Positions 1 through 5,593 are shown, counted from the stretch's first letter. The stretch: 5,785 nt of DNA from Candidatus Omnitrophota bacterium (GCA_016783345.1 JADHWT010000055.1:1-5785), one strand, 5' to 3'. Program-made: numbers and translations. The notes: generated by a model not told the origin, from the sequence alone.

Positions 1-16
1 TATATAAAGTGGACTT

Positions 17-45
17 AAGCTATCGGCCGAAGGCCGATTTTGCTT
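17..45 (+). terminator. Terminator-like hairpin ending an upstream unit
   Basis: A perfect 7-bp inverted repeat, ATCGGCC (22-28) and GGCCGAT (32-38), closes on a GAA triloop and is followed by TTTT (38-41). Outside it, AAGC (17-20) can pair with GCTT (42-45) across a small internal loop. This resembles a short rho-independent terminator for a gene lying before the window, although its T-tract is only four bases long. Because the stem is symmetrical it could also act in part on the other strand. It directly abuts the promoter of the next unit, which fits a boundary between transcription units. Termination is inferred from shape only. Confidence 0.55.
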
Positions 46-71
46 GCGCCTTTAAAAACCAATGGTATAAT
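44..71 (+). promoter_or_regulatory. Sigma70-like promoter with perfect extended -10
   Basis: TGGTATAAT at 63-71 is a consensus -10 box (TATAAT, 66-71) with the TGn extension that strengthens sigma70-type promoters. The -35 is poor: TTGCGC at 44-49 has a 16-bp spacer and matches TTGACA only in its first three bases. Extended -10 promoters are known to tolerate a weak -35. The -10 ends 7 nt before the ATG at 79, so the predicted transcription start falls at about 78-80, on the start codon itself. No Shine-Dalgarno site lies in between. The promoter would drive the unknown gene, rtcB and serS. Confidence 0.65.
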
Positions 72-78
72 AAAATCC

Positions 79-594
79 ATGAACATACAAGAATTGTGGG
101 AAAAGGCGGTCCGTGAAACAAAAGTCATAAGGCCGAGACTCAAGTCTCTTTCAACGCATGCCGCTACTGATCTCCCTTATATCTTTTTAGCTGAATCCAT
201 TGTAAACCGCGGCGATACAGTGGTGAGGAAGGGAAAAATCTCTGTTGAAAAACCTACCCTCATCCTTCCGCACAATATCCCCCAGTTTGAAGGGTTTGAT
301 TTTGAAAAGGAATTTAATCTCAACCAGGATACTGTAACCAATTTTTTGCTGATAAGAGGTGTAAAATTCCCTTCATTAAAATATATTCACGAGGCATCCT
401 CTCTCGATGTGTTTGAGGGGCACCTCAAAAAAGCCGCAGCTAAATTTTCCGATGAACTTGCCAGAAAAGAAGATGTGGATGCAGGGCTGATTTCCGGCGC
501 AGATGATTCCTGGCCGTTTTCAGTTCTTATCTTTGTATGCACTCAGGTGATCCGCTCAGCACCGAATGATATCAAACGGCTTTTTGAGGATTGA
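79..594 (+). CDS. Conserved-looking protein of unknown function upstream of rtcB
   Basis: This 171-residue protein is not recognised, and no function is claimed. It has no signal peptide and no clear membrane segment; the only hydrophobic stretch (about residues 146-154) is short and probably a buried helix, so it looks soluble. Three parts can be seen: a charged N-terminal helix (2-24), a middle part rich in beta strand and turn (33-76) with NRGDTVVRKG at 43-52 and PQFEGFDFE at 68-76, and a helical C-terminal half. The motif density suggests a real family. It lacks the short, acidic, archease-like N-terminus expected of the usual RtcB cofactor. ATG 79 is preferred over the in-frame TTG at 40 because the extended -10 box lies between them and a transcript starting near 79 could not include TTG 40. 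The gene overlaps rtcB by 29 nt if rtcB uses its ATG. A role alongside RtcB is inferred from position only. Confidence 0.8.
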   Translation: MNIQELWEKAVRETKVIRPRLKSLSTHAATDLPYIFLAESIVNRGDTVVRKGKISVEKPTLILPHNIPQFEGFDFEKEFNLNQDTVTNFLLIRGVKFPSLKYIHEASSLDVFEGHLKKAAAKFSDELARKEDVDAGLISGADDSWPFSVLIFVCTQVIRSAPNDIKRLFED

Positions 595-2008
595 ACCCCT
601 GCAAGGCCCTTTAGAAAAAATTAGTGAGTATTGCTGGAGGATCCCCGCCTCATATAAACCCGGTATGCGCGTGCCCGGGATTATCTATACGGACGAAAAA
701 TTACTAAAGGACATCCAGCGGGATAAGGCAGTTGACCAGGTAGCCAATGTTGCATTTCTGCCGGGGATTGTAAATGCCTCTTTCGCCATGCCTGATATCC
801 ACTGGGGCTATGGCTTCTGTATCGGCGGAGTAGCAGCGACGGATATTGAAGCAGGCGGTGTGATTTCACCCGGGGGAGTCGGATTTGACATAAATTGCGG
901 CGTACGGTTATTAAAAACAAATTTTCAATACAATGATATAAAAGACAAAATCAGAGATTTAATCTTCGCGTTATTCTCGAGTGTCCCTGCAGGCCTGGGT
1001 TCAAAAGGAGATATAAAGGTCAGTGAAAAAGAAGAAAGAAAACTTTTAGTCAAAGGCGCAAAATGGGCAGTGGAAAATGGCTATGGCGTAGCGGAAGATT
1101 TAGAATGCACCGAAGAATACGGGGCCATAGAAGGCGCAGACCCTTCAGCAGTTTCTAAGAGGGCATATGAGAGGGGTAAGGCGCAGTCAGGGACGCTTGG
1201 TTCAGGAAATCATTTCCTGGAGATACAGGTTATTGACCAGCTCTACGATAAGACCCTCTGCGACAAATTTGGTCTGAATTTAGGCTTAGTAACCATAATG
1301 ATACATTCCGGCTCCCGCGGTTTAGGTTATCAGGTATGCGATGATTATACAAAAAGTATGATTCATTGTCTTCAAAAGTATAATATAAATGTGCCTGATA
1401 GACAGCTTGCATGCGCGCCGGTCACCTCTTCTGAAGGGCAGGCCTATCTTTCCGCCATGAAGTGCGCAGCCAACTATGCCTGGGCAAACCGGCAGTGCCT
1501 TATGCATCTTACGCGCAAGACCTTTGAAAAGGTATTTGGTATGAGCTGGCGCAAGATGGGTATGCATCTAATATATGACGTTTCCCACAATATCGCCAGG
1601 ATAGAAGAGCATTGCGTAGAAGGAAGGAATAAAAAACTTTGCGTCCATCGTAAAGGCGCAACGCGCGCCTTTCCTGACCAGCCCGTGATTATCCCGGGTG
1701 ACATGGGGACAAATTCTTATCTCCTCGTCGGGACACAGAAGGCAATGGAAGAGACTTTCGGTAGCACCTCTCACGGCGCAGGCCGGGTGAAATCGCGGAC
1801 TGCTGCTGCTAAATCCGTAAACCTGAATACATTATTGAAAGAATTAGATTCTAAGGGTATAATAGTGAAGGCCTCAGGCAGGAGGACGCTTGTGGAAGAA
1901 GCCCCTGAGGCGTATAAAGATATAAATGAAGTAATAAACGTAGTCCATAACGCAGGGCTTTCTAAGCGGGTATGCAGGATGAGGCCGGTAGGTGTAATAA
2001 AAGGGTGA
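566..2008 (+). CDS. rtcB: RNA-splicing ligase RtcB
   Basis: RtcB joins RNA 2',3'-cyclic-phosphate or 3'-phosphate ends to 5'-OH ends using GTP and Mn2+; in archaea and animals it splices tRNA, and in bacteria it is linked to RNA repair. Family signatures are intact: DINCG (Asp108, Cys111), GSGNHF (Asn215, His216), IHSGSRG (His247), YDVSHN (His341) and SHGAGR (His403). By recalled comparison with Pyrococcus RtcB these are the metal ligands plus the histidine that carries GMP. The C-terminal VGVIKG keeps the guanine-contacting lysine (Lys479). The length of 480 residues matches the long archaeal-like form. Two oddities stand out. A loop of about 13 residues appears missing after HRKGATRAFP (361-370). 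About 11 extra N-terminal residues precede the part that aligns with known starts. ATG 566 has only AGGTGA 15 nt upstream, so TTG 584 or CTG 599 may be the true start. serS follows after one base. Confidence 0.97.
   Translation: MISNGFLRIEPLQGPLEKISEYCWRIPASYKPGMRVPGIIYTDEKLLKDIQRDKAVDQVANVAFLPGIVNASFAMPDIHWGYGFCIGGVAATDIEAGGVISPGGVGFDINCGVRLLKTNFQYNDIKDKIRDLIFALFSSVPAGLGSKGDIKVSEKEERKLLVKGAKWAVENGYGVAEDLECTEEYGAIEGADPSAVSKRAYERGKAQSGTLGSGNHFLEIQVIDQLYDKTLCDKFGLNLGLVTIMIHSGSRGLGYQVCDDYTKSMIHCLQKYNINVPDRQLACAPVTSSEGQAYLSAMKCAANYAWANRQCLMHLTRKTFEKVFGMSWRKMGMHLIYDVSHNIARIEEHCVEGRNKKLCVHRKGATRAFPDQPVIIPGDMGTNSYLLVGTQKAMEETFGSTSHGAGRVKSRTAAAKSVNLNTLLKELDSKGIIVKASGRRTLVEEAPEAYKDINEVINVVHNAGLSKRVCRMRPVGVIKG
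586..601 (+). promoter_or_regulatory. Possible ribosome site for an rtcB CTG start
   Basis: GAGG (586-589) lies 9 nt before an in-frame CTG at 599-601, just past the stop codon of the first gene (592-594). The protein beginning there (LQGPLEKI) lines up with the start of Pyrococcus RtcB as I recall it. The first 11 codons from ATG 566 have no counterpart there, and that ATG has a poorly spaced Shine-Dalgarno. CTG starts are rare, so ATG 566 with a 29-nt overlap remains possible, and TTG 584 is a third choice. Either way, initiation depends on ribosomes finishing the upstream gene. Confidence 0.35.
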
Positions 2009-2009
2009 G

Positions 2010-3281
2010 ATGCTGGATTTAAAATTTATCCGGGAAAATAAAGATCGTGTCAAGACCTCTCTTAAAAATAGAGGGGTAGACTTTCCCCTGGATAGATTAC
2101 TCTCCAATGAGGAAAAAAGGCGCAAGGTCTTGACAGAGCTCGAGACTTTAAGGTATAAGCGTAATACCAGTTCCAAAGAAATCGGCGGTCTCAAACAAAC
2201 CGGCAAGGATACAAAAAAAGAGATGGCTGCTATGAAAGACGTATCTAACCGGATTAAAAAGATGGAAGATGAGCAAACAGTTTTGAATAAAGATATAGAC
2301 GACTTAATGCTCATGATCCCGAATGTCACGCACGAGAGCACCCCTGTTGGCAGCGATAATACGTTTAATAAAGAGATAAAGACCTGGGGCGCAGAGCGGA
2401 AGCCGAAGTTTAGTTTCCCCCCGCGCTCTCACCTCGAGATAGCGAAAAACCTGGGGCTGATTAATTTTTCTGCTTCAGCTAAGATGACAGGAGGAGGTTT
2501 TGCTCTTTTTACGGGAATTGGCGCAAGGCTTGAGAGGGCGCTTATAAATTTTATGCTTGACCTCCATACCAAAAAACACGGTTACAAGGAGATTTCTCCT
2601 CCACTTCTGGTGAACCGGCAGAGCATGACTACTTGCGGCCAGTTACCCAAACTGGAAGAGGATATGTACAAATTAAAAGATGAGGATTATTTTCTTATCC
2701 CTACGGCTGAGGTCCCGCTTACCAATATCCACGCTAAAGAAATATTGGAGGCTTGCGACCTTCCATTATATTATACTGCCTATACCCCGTGTTTCCGAAG
2801 GGAAGCCGGCGCCTATGGCAAAGAAACAAAGGGACTCATCCGCGTGCACCAGTTTGATAAAGTAGAGCTTATGAAATACGTAAAACCCGAGACATCCTAT
2901 GAGGAGCTTGAGAAACTCCTCTCTGACGCTGAAGAGGTCCTGCAGATGCTGGAGATTCCGTATCGCGTAGTGGCCCTTTCTACAGGAGATATAAGTTTTG
3001 CTTCGTCTAAATGTTATGACATCGAGGCCTGGGCCAGCAGCCAGAATGCGTATCTGGAGGTCTCTTCCTGCAGTAATTTTGAGGATTTCCAGGCCCGCCG
3101 CGGCTCGATCCGCTATCGGGAAGAAGGCAAAGTTCGTTATGTCCACACCTTGAATGGCTCAGGTCTGGCCTTGCCCAGGATAGTTGTGGCGCTTTTAGAG
3201 AATAATCAAAAGGAAGATGGCAGTGTCACTATCCCCAAAGCCCTTCAGCCTTACATGGATGGGATGGATGTTATAAAGTGA
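2010..3281 (+). CDS. serS: Seryl-tRNA synthetase
   Basis: SerS is a cytoplasmic class II aminoacyl-tRNA synthetase that loads serine onto tRNA-Ser. At 423 residues it has the normal bacterial length. Residues about 27-100 are highly charged and helical, the coiled-coil arm that grips the long variable arm of tRNA-Ser. The catalytic core carries motif 1 around GARLERALINF (171-181), the serine-pocket signature TAEVPLTN (232-239), motif 2 from FRREAGAYG (262-270) through GLIRVHQF (275-282), SSCSNFEDFQARR (352-364) and motif 3 NGSGLALPR (382-390) with its invariant arginine (Arg390). Its ATG starts one base after the rtcB stop, with AAGGG 4 nt upstream inside the end of rtcB, so translation is probably coupled. 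A palindromic repeat starts inside its stop codon. A cognate tRNA-Ser(UGA) lies at 5504. No defect is seen. Confidence 0.98.
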   Translation: MLDLKFIRENKDRVKTSLKNRGVDFPLDRLLSNEEKRRKVLTELETLRYKRNTSSKEIGGLKQTGKDTKKEMAAMKDVSNRIKKMEDEQTVLNKDIDDLMLMIPNVTHESTPVGSDNTFNKEIKTWGAERKPKFSFPPRSHLEIAKNLGLINFSASAKMTGGGFALFTGIGARLERALINFMLDLHTKKHGYKEISPPLLVNRQSMTTCGQLPKLEEDMYKLKDEDYFLIPTAEVPLTNIHAKEILEACDLPLYYTAYTPCFRREAGAYGKETKGLIRVHQFDKVELMKYVKPETSYEELEKLLSDAEEVLQMLEIPYRVVALSTGDISFASSKCYDIEAWASSQNAYLEVSSCSNFEDFQARRGSIRYREEGKVRYVHTLNGSGLALPRIVVALLENNQKEDGSVTIPKALQPYMDGMDVIK

Positions 3282-3360
3282 GCAAAAATTGGGACTAAAA
3301 ATAGGGACTGTCCCTATTTACGGAACGAAGTTCGTAGAATGGGACTGTCCCATTTTTTGG
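3281..3360 (+). repeat. REP-like palindromic repeat, copy 1
   Basis: This 80-nt element starts at the last base of the serS stop codon and recurs at 5407-5488 in the same orientation. The first 34 nt of the two copies are identical. Its order is: a GGGACT half site (3291-3296); a perfect 21-nt palindrome centred on 3309 (arms AAATAGGGAC/GTCCCTATTT, 3299-3319); a central hairpin GAAC-GAA-GTTC (3323-3333) flanked by TAC/GTA; and a perfect 17-nt palindrome centred on 3346 (arms AATGGGAC/GTCCCATT, 3338-3354) running into TTTTTT. GTAG (3334-3337) stands just before the last palindrome, as in REP sequences moved by RAYT (TnpA-REP) transposases. No transposase is in the window, so the REP assignment is inference; the repeat itself is seen directly. 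Confidence 0.88.
3338..3358 (+). terminator. serS: Terminator-like last hairpin of repeat copy 1
   Basis: AATGGGA and TCCCATT pair around a CTG triloop (7 bp), and the downstream arm runs into six T residues (3353-3358). This is the layout of a rho-independent terminator, placed 57 nt after the serS stop and before the separate hflK promoter. Two more T-runs follow at 3373-3379 and 3384-3390. It probably ends the first transcription unit; this is inferred from form and place. Confidence 0.55.
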
Positions 3361-3397
3361 AGGCAGTTGTCCTTTTTTTGCTATTTTTTTATTCGCC

Positions 3398-3426
3398 TTG
3401 ACATAATTAGTTGTTTCATTTAAAGT
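3398..3426 (+). promoter_or_regulatory. Sigma70-like promoter of hflK-hflC
   Basis: A perfect -35 box TTGACA (3398-3403) is followed after exactly 17 bp by TAAAGT (3421-3426), which matches the -10 consensus at four of six positions. The predicted transcript would begin near 3433, leaving a leader of about 18 nt that contains little more than the ribosome-binding site of hflK. The promoter sits beyond the repeat and its T-runs, so the hflKC unit appears independent of serS. No operator or riboswitch fits in the short leader. Confidence 0.65.
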
Positions 3427-3433
3427 AGAAGCT

Positions 3434-3441
3434 AAAGGAGG
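3434..3441 (+). promoter_or_regulatory. hflK: Strong ribosome-binding site of hflK
   Basis: AAAGGAGG is a full match to the anti-Shine-Dalgarno sequence and lies 9 nt before ATG 3451. It fixes that start and excludes the out-of-frame ATG at 3444. The hflC gene has the same octamer at the same spacing (4435-4442). Confidence 0.85.
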
Positions 3442-3450
3442 AAATGAGTT

Positions 3451-4452
3451 ATGGCAGAATACGGCAAACCGGAAGATCTCGAACGTATAATTAATTTAGG
3501 CAAGCAGAAACTCAGTAAGTTCGGAGGACTGGCCCCGCTTATAATCCTGGGTCTGTTAGTATTGATAGCGCTAAAAAGCACAATCTATTCTATCGGCCCG
3601 GATGAGGTAGGGGTTCTGCAGCGCTTTGGTAAATATACTGCCACAACCGGCTCAGGGTTACATGTGAAATTACCTTTTGGTATTGACAAGGTAACCCCTG
3701 TAAAAGTTGAGCGTATATTTAAAGAGGAGTTTGGGGCAAGGACTCTTCGTGCAGGAGTGAAGACCAGGTATTCAGCGAGTTCTTATCTCGATGAATCTCT
3801 GATGCTTACAGGTGACCTCAATATCCTGGATGTGCGCTGGATTGTGCAGTTCAGGATAAAAGACCCTGTTCAATTACTTTTTAATACGAGAAACCCTCAG
3901 GAGAATGTCCGGGATATTTCCGAAGTAATTATGCGCAGGTTTGCAGGTAACTACCGGGTAGATGAGACCCTCAGCACAAAGAGAGAGGAGATTGACGACC
4001 TTGCTCATATCGAGATGCAGAAGATACTGGATAAATATGAGACAGGGATTCAGATTGTTACTGTGAAACTGCTGGATGTAAATCCACCTGATGAAGTAAA
4101 GCCGGCCTTTAATGAGGTCAATGAGGCAAAACAGGAGAGAGAAAGGGTAATCAACCAGGCACGCCAGGCCTATAACAAGGTTATCCCGCGCGCTAAAGGT
4201 GAGGCTGAACAAACAATACGAGAGGCTGAAGGATATGCCCTGGACAAAATAAACAGGGCAAAAGGTGAAGCAGAAAGATTTAGCGCAGTACTTGCGGAAT
4301 ACAAGAAGGCCCCGGATATAACCCAGAAGCGGCTGTACCTGGAGACAATGATGGAGGTCTTACCCAAGGCAAAAGAGAAATATATAATTGACCCAAAGCA
4401 GTCTTCGATATTACCTTTACTTAATCTTGGCGCGAAAGGAGGGAGCAAATAA
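3451..4452 (+). CDS. hflK: FtsH-modulating membrane protein HflK
   Basis: HflK is an SPFH/prohibitin-family membrane protein that, with HflC, forms an oligomeric cage around the membrane protease FtsH and limits its access to membrane substrates; this is known from E. coli. Here 333 residues show a short polar N-terminus, one membrane helix (about 27-46), and then the SPFH domain starting at SIGPDEVGVLQRFGKY (47-62). Typical HflK features follow: ESLMLTGDLNILDVRW (115-130), RIKDP (135-139) and NPPDEV (211-216). A long charged helix (about 220-285) is rich in Ala, Glu and Arg, as in the cage wall. It is shorter than E. coli HflK (about 419) mainly because it lacks the glycine-rich cytoplasmic N-terminus. 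The stop overlaps the hflC start by one base (TAATG). The bulk of the protein is expected outside the cytoplasm. HflK rather than a generic stomatin is supported by the hflC neighbour. Confidence 0.93.
   Translation: MAEYGKPEDLERIINLGKQKLSKFGGLAPLIILGLLVLIALKSTIYSIGPDEVGVLQRFGKYTATTGSGLHVKLPFGIDKVTPVKVERIFKEEFGARTLRAGVKTRYSASSYLDESLMLTGDLNILDVRWIVQFRIKDPVQLLFNTRNPQENVRDISEVIMRRFAGNYRVDETLSTKREEIDDLAHIEMQKILDKYETGIQIVTVKLLDVNPPDEVKPAFNEVNEAKQERERVINQARQAYNKVIPRAKGEAEQTIREAEGYALDKINRAKGEAERFSAVLAEYKKAPDITQKRLYLETMMEVLPKAKEKYIIDPKQSSILPLLNLGAKGGSK
4435..4442 (+). promoter_or_regulatory. hflC: Ribosome-binding site of hflC inside hflK
   Basis: AAAGGAGG lies within the last codons of hflK, 9 nt before ATG 4452. 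Together with the TAATG stop-start overlap it suggests equal, coupled translation of the two subunits, which fits a complex that alternates HflK and HflC. Confidence 0.85.
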
Positions 4453-5408
4453 TGAAGGGGTTTTTAAATATATTTATTGTCGTATTTGTCTTAATAATAC
4501 TTATAGCTATGAGCGGGGTGATATATGTTGTGGATGAGACCAAGCAGGTAGTCATCACCCAGTTCGGTAAGCCGGTTGGTGAGCCAATTACCACAGCCGG
4601 CCTCCGTTTTAAAAAGCCGTTTATCCAGAAGGCGCGTTTTTTTGAGAAACGACTTCTTGAGTGGGATGGCGATCCCAATCAGATTCCCACCAAAGACAAG
4701 AAATATATCTGGGTTGATGTCACTGCCCGCTGGAAGATTGTTGATGCTTTGAAATTCTTGCAGTCAGTGAACAATGAAATGGGAGGTCATGCCAGGCTTG
4801 ACGACATTATCAATTCAGCAACCAGGGATGCGATTACAGGGCATCTCCTTGTTGAGACAGTAAGAAATTCCAATCGCATTATAGAAGAGGTGGAAGAAGT
4901 TGGCAAAGATGTAATAATTACTGAGGAAGCTCTTGAACGCATAAAAGTGGGCAGGAAGGCATTAGAAAAGGTAATCTTACACGACGCAAAGGAACTTGCT
5001 CCTCAGTACGGCATAGAACTTATAGATGTGCGTATTAAGCGTTTAAATTATGTGGAAGATGTAAGAACGAAAGTCTATGAGCGTATGATTTCCGAGAGGA
5101 AGCGCGCTGCCGAACAGTATCGTTCCGAAGGTCAGGGTCGCAAAGCTGAAATCGACGGCCAGAGGGGAAAAGAACTAAAACTTATTACATCCGAGGCCTA
5201 TAGAACGGCAGAGGGTCTAAAAGGTAAAGCAGATGCTGAGGTAATAGGCATCTACGCCGGGGCGTATAACGCTGGCCCTGAGTTCTATTCATTCTTAAAG
5301 ACCTTGGAGACATATCGAAAAACCATTGATGATACCAGTACTATAATCCTGACCACTGACAGTGACTATTACAAATATCTGAAAGGCCTGGATCTTATCA
5401 AAAAATAG
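4452..5408 (+). CDS. hflC: FtsH-modulating membrane protein HflC
   Basis: HflC is the partner of HflK in the SPFH cage around FtsH. The 318-residue product is close to the E. coli length (334). An N-terminal membrane anchor (about 4-26) is followed by VVDETKQVVITQFGKPVG (26-43), the usual start of the SPFH domain. The HflC hallmarks are PTKDKKYIWVDV (79-90), the basic RIKRLNY segment (194-200) and ERMISERKRAAEQYRSEGQG (210-229), which marks HflC well apart from HflK. A helical region (about 205-265) precedes a conserved-looking C-terminal part containing YNAGPEFYSFLKTLE (272-286), typical of this family. Domain order is complete with no sign of damage. It is co-transcribed with hflK from the promoter at 3398-3426. 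Its stop codon TAG provides the first two bases of the second palindromic repeat. ftsH itself is not in the window. Confidence 0.95.
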   Translation: MKGFLNIFIVVFVLIILIAMSGVIYVVDETKQVVITQFGKPVGEPITTAGLRFKKPFIQKARFFEKRLLEWDGDPNQIPTKDKKYIWVDVTARWKIVDALKFLQSVNNEMGGHARLDDIINSATRDAITGHLLVETVRNSNRIIEEVEEVGKDVIITEEALERIKVGRKALEKVILHDAKELAPQYGIELIDVRIKRLNYVEDVRTKVYERMISERKRAAEQYRSEGQGRKAEIDGQRGKELKLITSEAYRTAEGLKGKADAEVIGIYAGAYNAGPEFYSFLKTLETYRKTIDDTSTIILTTDSDYYKYLKGLDLIKK

Positions 5409-5488
5409 CAAAAATTGGGACTAAAAATAGGGACTGTCCCAGATTTACGGAGCTTTGCTCGTAGAATAGGGACTGTCCCATTTTTTGG
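5407..5488 (+). repeat. REP-like palindromic repeat, copy 2
   Basis: This second copy is 82 nt long, in the same orientation as copy 1 and again starting inside a stop codon (the AG of hflC TAG). The first 34 nt (5407-5440) are identical to copy 1, and the last 19 nt (GGGACTGTCCC plus ATTTTTTGG) also match. Differences gather in the centre. The small hairpin reads GAGC-TTT-GCTC (5450-5460) where copy 1 has GAAC-GAA-GTTC, so an A-T pair is replaced by G-C and the loop differs. Two single-base insertions make both outer palindromes imperfect (AGATTT in place of TATTT, and AATAGGG in place of AATGGG). Such paired change suggests the folded form matters. No transposase accompanies it here. Confidence 0.88.
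5465..5486 (+). terminator. hflC: Terminator-like last hairpin of repeat copy 2
   Basis: GGGA (5469-5472) and TCCC (5476-5479) pair around CTG; with A5468 bulged out, AAT (5465-5467) pairs with ATT (5480-5482). Six T residues (5481-5486) follow. It is shaped like a terminator for hflKC, but the tRNA begins only 17 nt after the T-run. The bulge makes it weaker than the hairpin of copy 1. Confidence 0.45.
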
Positions 5489-5503
5489 TGCGGACAAATT
5501 TTC

Positions 5504-5593
5504 GGAGGGATGGCTGAGTGGTTGAAAGCGGCGGTCTTGAAAACCGTTGTTGCTTCACGGCAACCGAGGGTTCGAATCCTTCTCCCTCCGCCA
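5504..5593 (+). tRNA. tRNA-Ser(UGA)
   Basis: A full class II tRNA can be folded by hand. The acceptor stem is GGAGGGA (5504-5510) with TCCCTCC (5583-5589), the discriminator is G5590 and CCA is encoded (5591-5593). The D stem is GCT/AGC (5513-5515, 5527-5529). The anticodon stem is GCGGT/ACCGT (5531-5535, 5543-5547) around loop CTTGAAA, with anticodon TGA at 5538-5540. The long variable arm is GTTGC/GCAAC (5549-5553, 5560-5564). The T arm is GAGGG/CCTTC (5566-5570, 5578-5582) with loop TTCGAAT. The long variable arm and G discriminator agree with serine. It reads UCA and, by wobble or modification, other UCN codons. SerS at 2010 would charge it. No promoter is visible in the 17 nt between the preceding T-run and the tRNA. 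Confidence 0.98.

Noticed and set aside
40..42. In-frame TTG as start of the first gene, giving 184 residues
   Set aside because: It lies upstream of the extended -10 box and at the T-tract of the terminator, so the predicted transcript would not contain it; the added residues look like random translation.
1874..2341. A 155-codon minus-strand frame across the rtcB-serS junction
   Set aside because: It lies opposite two certain genes, has a composition typical of antisense (Ser, Leu, Phe-rich) and matches no family I know.
2488..2496. AGGAGGAGG inside serS as a ribosome site for an internal start
   Set aside because: It encodes part of Thr-Gly-Gly-Gly in the SerS core, and no start codon in a sensible frame follows at the right distance.
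3281..3360. CRISPR or phage attachment-site explanation for the two repeats
   Set aside because: There are only two copies 2 kb apart with ordinary genes between them, no spacers, no cas genes and no integrase. The repeat adjoins the tRNA but does not copy its 3' end.
5342..5347. TATAAT inside hflC as a promoter for the tRNA
   Set aside because: No -35 box lies at 16-18 bp and no TGn extension is present; the bases simply encode Thr-Ile-Ile codons about 160 nt before the tRNA.
3451..5408. hflK-hflC as generic stomatin or flotillin genes of a defence system
   Set aside because: The paired order, the TAATG overlap and HflC-specific motifs point to ordinary HflKC; no nuclease, NTPase or toxin neighbour suggests defence.
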